From contig CAXXKR010000001.1 in assembly GCA_963674955.2 (NCBI GenBank), positions 496,001-560,000 of the forward strand: DNA of 64,000 nucleotides, written 5' to 3'. Source of the stretch: G963674955 sp963674955. Lineage in GTDB: Bacteria > Desulfobacterota > Desulfovibrionia > Desulfovibrionales > Desulfovibrionaceae. Shown piece by piece: positions 9,017 through 16,842 of the stretch (the first letter of the stretch is position 1; each line of letters begins with the position of its first letter). Made by a program: the position numbers and the translations under genes. A model generated the notes under the pieces. The model was not told the DNA's origin and searched no databases. It saw only the letters and a list, made by a program, of their open reading frames with translations.

Positions 9017-9265
9017 CTATTCCATGCCCAGGCGGATTCTGTTTATTTTATTTTTTCGGAGTTGGATTTCGACATCAAGCCGGAGCCTGTCCTGCTGAAG
9101 ATCGAAAATCTCCTTGGCGTAGTAAATGGAGTTATCCGGATCCTCCGCGGCGCGGGCTTCCTTTTCCAGCTTGACGCACTTTTGAATTTCAAGCTGGAAG
9201 CCCGATATTTCCGCTTCCAGTTCCTCCACCGTCAGGTCAGATTTTGATGCGTCGTTTCTTTCCAT
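9017..9265 (-). CDS. small coiled-coil protein of unknown function
   Basis: An 82-residue, highly charged protein with heptad-like Leu/Ile spacing over most of its length (VEELEAEISGFQLEIQK ... IFDLQQDRLRLDVEIQL). No signal peptide, membrane segment or catalytic motif is visible. It overlaps the 3' end of the EPSP-synthase-like gene by 29 bases and precedes acnA by 60 bases, so the three probably form one transcript. I do not recognise the family. The overlap with a real gene end and the clean coiled-coil pattern support it being coding. Confidence 0.65.
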   Translation of the reverse strand: MERNDASKSDLTVEELEAEISGFQLEIQKCVKLEKEARAAEDPDNSIYYAKEIFDLQQDRLRLDVEIQLRKNKINRIRLGME

Positions 9266-10871
9266 TGCTTTTGGTCTCTTGAACGGGTTCTTTTTTTGGT
9301 GCGGAGTATTGCCCGGTGGGCAGGGCGTTGTAGATATTCCAGAAGGCGGGCCACAGGCCGGTGAGTCCGCCGGGGTTGTCGATGGCGATGCCGGGTTTTA
9401 CGCAGGCGGCCAGGCAGAGGGCAAGGGTCGTATAAGGGTCCGGGCTTGTCCAGGAGCCTTCCCAGGTCAGAGTGGACCTTTTGAGCATGAGTTTGTCGTC
9501 CGCAATTTCATAGCTGGCGCCGAGCCGGTCTAGCATCTCTTGCCCGGCCTCGGGCAGTCCGGCCGAAGGCAGATGAACAACGGCCTTTTTAAGGCCCAAA
9601 GCCAAAGCCAGGGCCAGGGGCAGAAGCTCTTCCCTGCGGCCCATTGGAAAGTCGACCTCGTCAGGCAGCCTGCCGGGCTTGAGTGTGGCCTTTGATTCGG
9701 TCAGTTGCAGCTCGGCGCCGAGAAGGGCGAATTGCTCGGTGACAAGCTTGGCCAGGATGTCGTCCTTGGGCCAGACGCCGCGCATGGTTGCGCCGCCGCC
9801 GAGAAACAGGGGCAGGGCCAGCATGTGCGAGCAAAGCACCGGGTCCATGGGCAGAACCATGCCGGAGGGCGCAACGGGCGTGGCATTCGGCACCAGACAT
9901 TTGTCGCCTTCCAGCCGGGCCTTGACTCCGAACGCGTTGAGCAGGTCCACGGACTCCCGATAGTCGGCCAAGTGTTCCTGTGAAATTCTCTTGACCGCAA
10001 GGCCGTGCGGATAGCTCCAGGCGGAAAGGACAAGGGCCTGGGCAAAAAGCCTGGGCACGTCCTTGTGCAAGGTCACTTCCGAAGCCATTTCGCCGCCGTA
10101 TTCCAGTCTGGCGGGCAGGCCGGAGGCGTGGGGGTTAAGATTGACGATCCTCGCGCCCAGCATGGGAAGAACCTTGTTCATGGGTTTCAGATCCAGAAGC
10201 TTGAGGTCCGGGCCTCCTGCGAATTTGCAGCGCCCGGCCCCACCAAGGGCCAGGGCGGAGAGCATGTAAAGGGTCTCGGGAGTGTTGCCCACCAGGACAA
10301 GCTCGTCCTCGAACTGAAACGTTTCCGGGGAGGCCTTTCCGGGCTTGTTTCCGACGCTGCCCTCGGACCAGGACAGGGATGCGCCCAGTTGATTGAAGGC
10401 CTTGATCATTTCGTTCAGGGGATCGTTGAGCACGACATGGTTCAGGGTCAGCGGCACATTTGCGGCTGCGGCCAGAAACATGGCCTTGCGGGTCATGGAA
10501 ATTGAGCGGGGGCCTTTCAGCTCCATGTTCACGGGCAGCTTGCGGGGCGCAAGGATGAAGTTCGTTGCCGTCTTGCCGGTGCGCGAGGTCTGGCCGAGCA
10601 TATTGGCAAGATTGAAAAGTTTTTTGAGCAGGCTGCGGTCCAGGCCAAGGGGTTTGGCCTGATTTTCCCAAACGGTCCAGAGCTGTTTTTCCAGGTCCGG
10701 GTCCGCGTGGGACATCTGTTTGTCCTTGCGCCAGGAACCTTCGCTGGCAAGTATGGCGGCGCGTTCGGTCAGAAGGGTGACAATGCGCTCGTCAATGCCG
10801 GACAGCGCTTGCAGCTTTTTGAACAGGACGGGGGAGACCTGTTTGGGGTCGTTTCCAGATTTGGTTGTCAT
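9237..10871 (-). CDS. divergent EPSP-synthase-like protein with an N-terminal chorismate-mutase-like helix region
   Basis: 544 residues. Residues ~15-110 resemble an AroH/PheA-type helical chorismate mutase segment (FKKLQALSGIDERIVTLLTERAAIL). Residues ~110-520 align by pattern with 3-phosphoshikimate 1-carboxyvinyltransferase (AroA). The family's catalytic residues appear replaced: the G-S-K-S loop reads GPRSISMTRKA; GNAGT reads GNTPET; the RPM position reads DLKPMNKVL; no R-x-K-E-S-D-R segment is present; and the DHR-x-A-M segment reads SPDPYTTLALCL. Fold homology seems real, but classical EPSP synthase activity looks unlikely. A basic tail ends KKRRIKI. The ATG at 10871 has a poor Shine-Dalgarno. 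Confidence 0.7.
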   Translation of the reverse strand: MTTKSGNDPKQVSPVLFKKLQALSGIDERIVTLLTERAAILASEGSWRKDKQMSHADPDLEKQLWTVWENQAKPLGLDRSLLKKLFNLANMLGQTSRTGKTATNFILAPRKLPVNMELKGPRSISMTRKAMFLAAAANVPLTLNHVVLNDPLNEMIKAFNQLGASLSWSEGSVGNKPGKASPETFQFEDELVLVGNTPETLYMLSALALGGAGRCKFAGGPDLKLLDLKPMNKVLPMLGARIVNLNPHASGLPARLEYGGEMASEVTLHKDVPRLFAQALVLSAWSYPHGLAVKRISQEHLADYRESVDLLNAFGVKARLEGDKCLVPNATPVAPSGMVLPMDPVLCSHMLALPLFLGGGATMRGVWPKDDILAKLVTEQFALLGAELQLTESKATLKPGRLPDEVDFPMGRREELLPLALALALGLKKAVVHLPSAGLPEAGQEMLDRLGASYEIADDKLMLKRSTLTWEGSWTSPDPYTTLALCLAACVKPGIAIDNPGGLTGLWPAFWNIYNALPTGQYSAPKKEPVQETKSNGKKRRIKI

Positions 10872-10939
10872 TAAATATGCCGGTTAAAGTGTGAGTCAGG
10901 ATAGTAATCCGAATCCGTTCTTATTACAACAATGCACAG

Positions 10940-10976
10940 TACCGAAAACAAGAGGGAGACGCCAGGCGTCTCCCTC
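10940..10976 (-). terminator. intrinsic terminator of sat
   Basis: A 10-bp GC-rich stem GAGGGAGACG/CGTCTCCCTC (10952-10961 and 10967-10976) with loop CCAGG. Read on the minus strand it is followed by a T-rich stretch (complement of ACCGAAAACAA). It sits about 30 bases beyond the sat stop codon. Confidence 0.85.
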
Positions 10977-11006
10977 CGTGAATCGGATCGACTAGAGGTC
11001 GATCGG

Positions 11007-12293
11007 TTATTTCATGTCCTGACCGGAAGCGGCCTTCTGCATCTTGACCTCAACCTTGGTGGTGAGGTTGGCGTAGTAGTCGCGCAGGATGTCGAGGACT
11101 TCGTCGCGGCCGAAGTGGTCAACGACTTCAGCGCCTTCGGACAGGGCCTTGCGCAGCTTGGTGCCGGACAGGATGACGCGGTCTTCCTTGGTGTGCGGGC
11201 AGGAACGCATGGAGGCCATGCCGTCGCACTTGTAGCAGTAGAAGGTCCAGTCGATCTTCATGGGCTTGCAGAGAAGGGCCTTGCCCGGCTCGGGGCAGGA
11301 GTCATCGGTGTAGGGAATGCGATCGAAGATGTCCTGGGCTTCGAACAGGCCGTAGAAGTCGCCGACGCCTGCGTGGTCGCGACCGATCAACATGTTGTTG
11401 ATGCCGTAGTTCTGGCGGAAGGTGGCGTGCAGCAGGCCTTCGCGGGGACCGGCGTAGCGCATGTCCAGAGGATAACCGGCGTTGATGACGTTCTCGGGAA
11501 CGAAGTAGCCGTCGATCAGGGTCTGGATGCATTTGATGCGCACGTCGCCCGGGATGTCGCCGGGTTTCAGGTTGCCGATCAGGGAGTGAATGACCACGCC
11601 GTCGCAAACTTCAACGGCGATCTTGGCCAGGAACTCGTGGGAGCGGTGCATGGGGTTGCGCAACTGCAGGGCGGCAACGTTGGCCCAGCCGCGTTTCTCC
11701 ATTTCGGCGCGAATCTGTGCGGGGGTCAGGTAGACGCCCGGGAAACGCTTGGCGTAGTCGCCTTCGGACAGAACCTTGACCGGGCCGGCCAGGTTGTACT
11801 TGCCCTGGGCCATGACCATCTGTACGCCCGGGTGATCATCCATGGCGATTTCGAAGAACTTGCCGCCGGTGGAGTCTTCGCCTTCGCCCTTGTAGACGAG
11901 CTCTGATTCCCACTTCTTGTCGGCTTCGGTCATTTCATACTTTTCTTCGATCTTCATGGTGGCGTAGATGATTCCATCGGGGGCCTTGAGAGCGACTTCG
12001 TCGCCGACCTTGACGCCTTCATCGTTGGTGTCCAGGGTGACCGGGACGGGCCAGAAAGTGCCGTCGGCCATCAGGAATTTCTCGCAGACGCCCTTCCAGT
12101 CGGCCTTCTTCATGAAGCCGTTCAGGGGGGAGAAACCACCGATACCCATCATGATCAGGTCGCCTTTGGCGCGGTCGGAAATGTCGAGGGTCTTCAGACC
12201 TTCGGCTTTTTTCTTCTCGGCATCAAGCTCAGCACCTTTGAGCAGGCAGCAGACCAGACCTTTTCCTCCATGAGGGGGGACCAATTTAGACAT
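11007..12293 (-). CDS. sat: sulfate adenylyltransferase (ATP sulfurylase)
   Basis: Activates sulfate with ATP to adenosine 5'-phosphosulfate (APS), the entry step of dissimilatory sulfate reduction in the cytoplasm. The 428-residue length fits prokaryotic single-domain Sat. Nucleotide motifs are intact: [16 protein letters not shown], then [12 protein letters not shown], and later [13 protein letters not shown] Cys/His metal knuckle ([15 protein letters not shown]) is present, matching the zinc/cobalt site described for Desulfovibrio and Archaeoglobus enzymes. A strong AAGGAGGAA Shine-Dalgarno lies upstream. It is divergent from aprBA across a 603-base gap, so the genes for the first two steps of the pathway face away from each other with regulatory DNA in between. 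Confidence 0.97.
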   Translation of the reverse strand: MSKLVPPHGGKGLVCCLLKGAELDAEKKKAEGLKTLDISDRAKGDLIMMGIGGFSPLNGFMKKADWKGVCEKFLMADGTFWPVPVTLDTNDEGVKVGDEVALKAPDGIIYATMKIEEKYEMTEADKKWESELVYKGEGEDSTGGKFFEIAMDDHPGVQMVMAQGKYNLAGPVKVLSEGDYAKRFPGVYLTPAQIRAEMEKRGWANVAALQLRNPMHRSHEFLAKIAVEVCDGVVIHSLIGNLKPGDIPGDVRIKCIQTLIDGYFVPENVINAGYPLDMRYAGPREGLLHATFRQNYGINNMLIGRDHAGVGDFYGLFEAQDIFDRIPYTDDSCPEPGKALLCKPMKIDWTFYCYKCDGMASMRSCPHTKEDRVILSGTKLRKALSEGAEVVDHFGRDEVLDILRDYYANLTTKVEVKMQKAASGQDMK

Positions 12294-12423
12294 GTTTAAA
12301 TTCCTCCTTAAAAGTATAAGACTACCAGCATATTAGCACCAGTCATGCACTCATGTTCTGATGGCGACATTTGTTACCATTACAAAAAGTACCATGCTGT
12401 TATGGTGGGTTTTTATGTCCTGA

Positions 12424-12441
12424 TTGTGAATAGTGTGTCAA
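12424..12441. promoter_or_regulatory. candidate Rex- or CRP/FNR-type operator upstream of sat
   Basis: TTGTGAATAGTGTGTCAA is an imperfect 18-base dyad with a perfect left half (TTGTGAA) and a degenerate right half (4 of 7). Rex sites in Desulfovibrio are of the TTGTGAA-N4-TTCACAA type, and Rex is known to repress sat in D. vulgaris Hildenborough; CRP/FNR-type regulators such as HcpR recognise similar half-sites. It lies about 130 bases upstream of the sat start codon. Assignment to either regulator is inference. Confidence 0.3.
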
Positions 12442-12754
12442 GGATAAAATTTGGGAGCCGGTCTTTGTCCCGAGTATTTTTAGCCGAGGATTCATGTTAG
12501 ATTTTTTTACGAGAAAATCTAGAGTGAAAAAATATGTTTTTTGGGATAAACACCTGGATTTTAAGATGCTAATTTGGAAACGCGTTATTTTTTTTTGAAT
12601 ATGAACCATGTTTCGAAAAAAAGGCTTGCAAGGTAGGGGCTGTTTGAATTAGAGCCAATCTTGCTATGACTGAAAATCTTTATTGAGATGTCGTGTGCTT
12701 ACTTAATAAGCTGCTGAGAATCCTTGGACGCTTGTTACTTATTTCACTTTCTCC

Positions 12755-12783
12755 TTGACACCCTTTGCCGGGCTTGTTAATTT
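12755..12783 (+). promoter_or_regulatory. candidate sigma-70 promoter for aprBA
   Basis: A perfect -35 hexamer TTGACA (12755-12760) is followed after 17 bases by TAATTT (12778-12783), an imperfect -10. This would give an untranslated leader of about 105 bases before aprB. A second, weaker pair (TTGTTC at 12786, TAATAT at 12810) lies closer to the gene. Which is used cannot be told from sequence. Confidence 0.35.
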
Positions 12784-12896
12784 TTTTGTTCAAGCCTGAC
12801 AATAGGCAATAATATACCTTGCTTATAAGGTGTTGACTTTGGTTAGAGGAAGTCGGTTATTTTTGATTCAATTCAAACCCTTTAGGAGGACTTGTT

Positions 12897-13391
12897 ATGC
12901 CGACCTTTGTCAATCCGGAAAAATGTGACGGCTGCAAGGGTGGCGAAAAGACCGCTTGCATGTACATTTGCCCGAACGACCTCATGATCCTGGACGCCGA
13001 CGAAATGAAGGCCTACAACCAGGAACCTGACGCCTGCTGGGAATGTTACTCCTGCGTGAAAATTTGCCCCCAAGGCGCTATCGAAGCCCGCCCCTATGGC
13101 GACTTTGCTCCCATGGGCGGAACATCCATCCCTCTGCGTTCCGCTGAGGACATCATGTGGACGATCAAGTTCCGCAACGGCAACGTGAAGCGGTTCAAAT
13201 TCCCCATCCGCACCACACCTGAAGGCTCCATCAAGCCTTTCGACGGAAAGCCCGAGCCCGGCGACCTGGAAAACGAGCTTCTCTTCACCGAGACCGAACT
13301 CGCCGTTCCCAAGGAAGCCCTTGGCAAGAAGCTGGATGTCACTGAAGCTGACGTGACTCGCGTCTGGAAGGGCGGCGAGTTGCAGGGTTAG
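12897..13391 (+). CDS. aprB: adenylylsulfate reductase beta subunit
   Basis: Iron-sulfur subunit of APS reductase, 164 residues, passing electrons to the FAD of AprA. Two [4Fe-4S] clusters are encoded in the N-terminal ferredoxin-like half: CDGCKGGEKTACMYICP, with the long C-x2-C-x8-C-x3-C spacing characteristic of AprB, and CWECYSCVKICPQGAIEARPYGD. The C-terminal half forms the tail that wraps around AprA. A strong TTAGGAGGA precedes the ATG. It is followed 55 bases later by aprA, which has its own strong ribosome-binding site. Confidence 0.97.
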   Translation: MPTFVNPEKCDGCKGGEKTACMYICPNDLMILDADEMKAYNQEPDACWECYSCVKICPQGAIEARPYGDFAPMGGTSIPLRSAEDIMWTIKFRNGNVKRFKFPIRTTPEGSIKPFDGKPEPGDLENELLFTETELAVPKEALGKKLDVTEADVTRVWKGGELQG

Positions 13392-13446
13392 TTTTTTTAG
13401 GTTGTCCTGATTGTATTGATAATTCTAGATACACTAGGAGGGAATT

Positions 13447-15444
13447 ATGCCTCTGCTTCCCAGTAAAGAAGCTCCCAAGGGTGTCGCCCTTGCCGAGCCC
13501 GAAGTGATTGAGACGCATGCCGACATTCTTATGGTCGGTGGCGGCATGGGTAACTGCGGCGTCGCCTTCGAAGCGGTCCGCTGGGCCGACAAGGTCGGCG
13601 GCGACATCTCCATCATGCTGCTTGACAAAGCCGCTCTGGAGCGCTCTGGCGCTGTTGCCCAGGGTCTGTCCGCCATCAACACCTACCTCGGTGAAAACGA
13701 TGCAGACGATTACGTCCGCATGGTCCGCACCGACCTCATGGGTCTGGTCCGCGAAGACTTGATCTTCGACCTCGGCCGCCATGTTGACGATTCCGTTCAT
13801 CTCTTTGAAGAGTGGGGACTCCCCTGCTGGATCAAGGACGAAAACGGTAAGAACCTGGACGGTGCCAAGGCCAAGGCCGCCGGCAAGTCCCTGCGCAACG
13901 GCGACGCCCCTGTGCGTTCCGGTCGCTGGCAGATGATGATCAACGGTGAGTCCTACAAGTGCATCGTCGCTGAGGCCGCCAAGAACGCTCTGGGCGAAGA
14001 CCGTTACCTCGAGCGTATTTTCATCGTTAAGCTTCTCCTGGATGCCAACGAGCCCAACCGCATTGCGGCTGCCGTCGGTTTCTCCACACGTGAAAACAAA
14101 GTTTACGTTATCACCTGCAACGCTTGCGTTGTCGCCTGTGGCGGCGCCGTCAACGTCTTCCGCCCCCGCTCCACGGGTGAGGGCATGGGACGCGCCTGGT
14201 ATCCGGTCTGGAACGCTGGTTCCACCTACACCATGGTCGCTCAGGCCGGTGGCGAGATGACCATGATGGAAAACCGCTTCGTCCCCGCCCGTTTCAAAGA
14301 CGGTTACGGACCTGTCGGTGCCTGGTTCCTGCTCTTCAAGGCCAAGGCCACCAACTACAAGGGCGAAGACTACTGCGAAACCAACCGCGCCATGCTCAAG
14401 CCTTACGAGGATCGCGGATACGCCAAGGGCCACGTCATTCCGACCTGCCTGCGTAACCACATGATGCTCCGCGAGATGCGCGAAGGTCGCGGTCCCATCT
14501 ACATGGACACCAAGACCGCCCTGCTGAACACTGTCAACGGCGACCTGACCAGCCCCGAGTGGAAACACCTCGAGTCCGAGGCTTGGGAAGACTTCCTCGA
14601 CATGTGCGTCGGCCAGGCCAACCTGTGGGCCGCCACCAACTGCGCTCCTGAAGACCGCGGTTCCGAGATCATGCCCACCGAGCCTTATCTTCTGGGTTCC
14701 CACTCCGGTTGCTGCGGCATCTGGACTTCCGGCCCCGACGAAGACTGGGTTCCCGAAGAATACAAGATCAAGGCCGACAACGGCAAAGTCTACAACCGCA
14801 TGACCACGGTCAACGGCCTGTGGACCTGTGCTGACGGCGTTGGCGCTTCCGGCCACAAGTTCTCCTCCGGCTCTCACGCCGAGGGTCGCATTGTCGGCAA
14901 GCAGATGGTGCGCTGGGTTGTGGATCACAAGGACTTCAAGCCTTCTCTGAAAGAGAACGCCGCTGACCTTGCCAAGGAAATCTACAAGCCCTGGTACATC
15001 TACAAAGAGTTCGAGAACGCTTCCACCGCTCCGGACATCAACCCCAACTACATCACCCCCCGCAACTTCATGATGCGCCTGATCAAGGCCACTGACGAGT
15101 ACGGCGGCGGTGTTGCCACTCTGTACATCACTTCCAAGGCCCTGCTGAACACCGGTTTCTGGTTGCTCGGCATGCTGGAAGAAGACTCCGAGAAACTCTG
15201 CGCCCGTGACCTGCACGAGCTGATGAGAGCTTGGGAACAGTACCATCGCCTCTGGACCGTGCGCCTGCACATGCAGCACATCGAGTTCCGTGAGGAATCC
15301 CGTTACCCCGGTTTCTACTACCGTGGTGACTTCATGGGTCTTGACGATGCCAAGTGGAAGTGCTTCGTCAACTCCAAGTATGATCCGGCTACCGGTGAGA
15401 CCACTATCTTCAAGAGGCCTTACTACCAGATCATCCCCAACTAA
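13447..15444 (+). CDS. aprA: adenylylsulfate reductase alpha subunit
   Basis: Catalytic flavoprotein of dissimilatory sulfate reduction: APS plus two electrons gives sulfite and AMP. 665 residues, full length. The FAD-binding motif is near the N-terminus (ILMVGGGMGNCGVAFEA). The C-terminal region contains the conserved RLHMQHIEFREESRYPGFYY and GDFMGLDDAKWKCFVN segments with the basic and aromatic residues placed near FAD/APS in known structures. The gene has strongly biased, C-ending codons, as expected for one of the most abundant proteins of a sulfate reducer. The Shine-Dalgarno is TAGGAGG. A strong terminator follows, with qmoA 160 bases downstream. Confidence 0.98.
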   Translation: MPLLPSKEAPKGVALAEPEVIETHADILMVGGGMGNCGVAFEAVRWADKVGGDISIMLLDKAALERSGAVAQGLSAINTYLGENDADDYVRMVRTDLMGLVREDLIFDLGRHVDDSVHLFEEWGLPCWIKDENGKNLDGAKAKAAGKSLRNGDAPVRSGRWQMMINGESYKCIVAEAAKNALGEDRYLERIFIVKLLLDANEPNRIAAAVGFSTRENKVYVITCNACVVACGGAVNVFRPRSTGEGMGRAWYPVWNAGSTYTMVAQAGGEMTMMENRFVPARFKDGYGPVGAWFLLFKAKATNYKGEDYCETNRAMLKPYEDRGYAKGHVIPTCLRNHMMLREMREGRGPIYMDTKTALLNTVNGDLTSPEWKHLESEAWEDFLDMCVGQANLWAATNCAPEDRGSEIMPTEPYLLGSHSGCCGIWTSGPDEDWVPEEYKIKADNGKVYNRMTTVNGLWTCADGVGASGHKFSSGSHAEGRIVGKQMVRWVVDHKDFKPSLKENAADLAKEIYKPWYIYKEFENASTAPDINPNYITPRNFMMRLIKATDEYGGGVATLYITSKALLNTGFWLLGMLEEDSEKLCARDLHELMRAWEQYHRLWTVRLHMQHIEFREESRYPGFYYRGDFMGLDDAKWKCFVNSKYDPATGETTIFKRPYYQIIPN

Positions 15445-15459
15445 ATCGGGTCTAATAAA

Positions 15460-15492
15460 GGCTGCGGGTGCAAGCCCGCAGCCGTTTTTTTT
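15460..15492 (+). terminator. intrinsic terminator after aprA
   Basis: The stem GGCTGCGGG/CCCGCAGCC (15460-15483, loop TGCAAG) is followed by eight T. It is 15 bases after the aprA stop and should separate most aprBA transcripts from qmo. Confidence 0.93.
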
Positions 15493-15542
15493 CATGTTAG
15501 TGGGGGAAAATGGTCTGAATCCGGCCTGGAACTGAGCAGTCT

Positions 15543-15565
15543 AGCCCGGATTCGGGCCATTTTTT
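15543..15565 (+). terminator. second terminator-like hairpin in the qmo leader
   Basis: GCCCG/CGGGC (15544-15548 with 15553-15557, loop GATT) is followed by a T-rich run. The upstream segment GAATCCGG (15517-15524) is exactly complementary to CCGGATTC (15546-15553), so pairing of those two would break the hairpin. It lies 40 bases before the qmoA start. Attenuation is an inference from this mutually exclusive pairing. Confidence 0.4.
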
Positions 15566-15603
15566 GGCAGGGCCTCTATAGCAACAATTAGGGAGGTTTG
15601 ATA

Positions 15604-16842
15604 ATGTCGAACAACAGTATCCTCGTTGTCGGCGGAGGGTTCGCAGGAATCACCGCCGCTCTCGAGGCCGCCGAAATGGGTCATGAGGTCTTCCTCGTGG
15701 AGAAAAACCCGTTTTTGGGCGGTCGAGTGATGCAGCTTAACAAGTATTTCCCTAAGCTGTGTCCCCCTTCTTGTGGTCTGGAAATCCAATACCAGCGCAT
15801 CAAGAAGAATAAAAACTTAAAGTTTTTCACTCAGGCGGAAGTGACTTCGGTTTCCGGTTCCAAGGGAGACTTTGAGGTCAAGGTCAAAATTGCCCCCAGG
15901 TTCGTGAGCCAGGGCAGCGTCAATCTTGATGAAGTGGCCAAGGCCCTTTCCAAAGACGTGGCCGACAATTTTGAATTTGGGTTGAGCACCCGCAAGTCCC
16001 TGTACATGGACGTGCCTTTTGCCTTCCCTCACCGCCATGTCCTGGAAAAGGACAACTGCACCGAGGCCGAACTCGAGGCCCTGGCCGGTCAGAACGGCAT
16101 TGAGCTGGACCAGGAGGAAAAGGAAATCGTGCTCAACGTGGGCAGCATTGTCTTCGCCACGGGCTGGAAGCCTTACGACGTGGCCAAGCTGACCAACCTG
16201 GGAGCAGGCAAGATCGCCGACTGCATCACAAACATGCAGATGGAACGCCTTAGTTCTCCCAACGGTCCCACCGGAGGCAAGATTATTAGGCCCAGCGACG
16301 GCGAGGCTCCCAAGCGGATCGCCTTTGTCCAGTGCGCCGGTTCCCGCGACCAGAACCACCTGAACTACTGTTCCTACATCTGCTGCATGGCTTCCCTGAA
16401 GCAGGCCGCATACGTGCGCGAACAGTATCCCGACGCCCAGGTGGTCATCTACTACATCGACCTGCGCACACCCGGCAGGTACGAGAAGTTTCAGGCCAAG
16501 ATTCTGGCCGACAAGCTGGTCAGGCCCGTCAAGGGCAAGGTCGCCGCTGTGGAGCAGGGCAATAACGGAAAGGTCGTGGTCACTGTTGAAGACGCGGTTT
16601 CCGGAATCAAGAGCGATGAGTCTTTCGACCTCGTGGTCCTGGCCACCGGCATGCAGCCCAGCCTCGCCGGCGTGAAGCTTCCCGTCAGCATTCCCGTTGA
16701 CGAGGAAGGATTCATCGTCGGTGGAGAAGAGCAGGGCATATACGCCGCCGGCTGCGCGAAGATGCCGCTTGATGTCATGAAATCGGCCCAGGCTGCCACC
16801 GGGGCCGCATTCAAAGCGATCCAAACGGCTGAAGGGAGGTAA
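15604..16842 (+). CDS. qmoA: quinone-interacting membrane-bound oxidoreductase subunit QmoA
   Basis: A soluble HdrA-like flavoprotein of about 412 residues, part of the Qmo complex that connects menaquinol with APS reductase. The N-terminal FAD motif is ILVVGGGFAGITAALEAAE; the NAD/FAD fold continues through LAPR-type segments to the C-terminal GIYAAGCAKMPLDVMKS. Cysteines typical of HdrA relatives are seen in FPKLCPPSCGLE and in CAGSRD ... NYCSYICCMASLKQA. The ATG at 15604 is preferred over the TTG at 15598 because GGGAGG lies seven bases upstream. Its stop overlaps the qmoB start (TAATG). Confidence 0.95.
   Translation: MSNNSILVVGGGFAGITAALEAAEMGHEVFLVEKNPFLGGRVMQLNKYFPKLCPPSCGLEIQYQRIKKNKNLKFFTQAEVTSVSGSKGDFEVKVKIAPRFVSQGSVNLDEVAKALSKDVADNFEFGLSTRKSLYMDVPFAFPHRHVLEKDNCTEAELEALAGQNGIELDQEEKEIVLNVGSIVFATGWKPYDVAKLTNLGAGKIADCITNMQMERLSSPNGPTGGKIIRPSDGEAPKRIAFVQCAGSRDQNHLNYCSYICCMASLKQAAYVREQYPDAQVVIYYIDLRTPGRYEKFQAKILADKLVRPVKGKVAAVEQGNNGKVVVTVEDAVSGIKSDESFDLVVLATGMQPSLAGVKLPVSIPVDEEGFIVGGEEQGIYAAGCAKMPLDVMKSAQAATGAAFKAIQTAEGR

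Larger units (their letters stand above)
12294..12896. other. AT-rich intergenic region between sat and aprB
   Basis: This 603-base non-coding gap carries the divergent promoters of sat (minus) and aprBA (plus). It is clearly more AT-rich than its surroundings, with several T-runs. I see no convincing gene: a 69-codon minus-strand reading frame at 12400-12609 lacks a Shine-Dalgarno and has biased composition. Recognisable elements are a TTGTGA-type dyad (12424-12441), a shorter dyad TTGTTACCATTACAA (12371-12385) and a candidate sigma-70 promoter (12755-12783). The rest shows nothing specific. Confidence 0.7.

Noticed and set aside
12400..12609. A 69-codon frame between sat and aprB
   Set aside because: It lies in AT-rich regulatory DNA, without a Shine-Dalgarno, and its composition looks random.
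13339..15495. A 718-codon open frame antisense to aprA
   Set aside because: It mirrors the strongly biased codons of aprA, has repetitive Gly/Val/Asp composition, no ribosome-binding site and no family resemblance.
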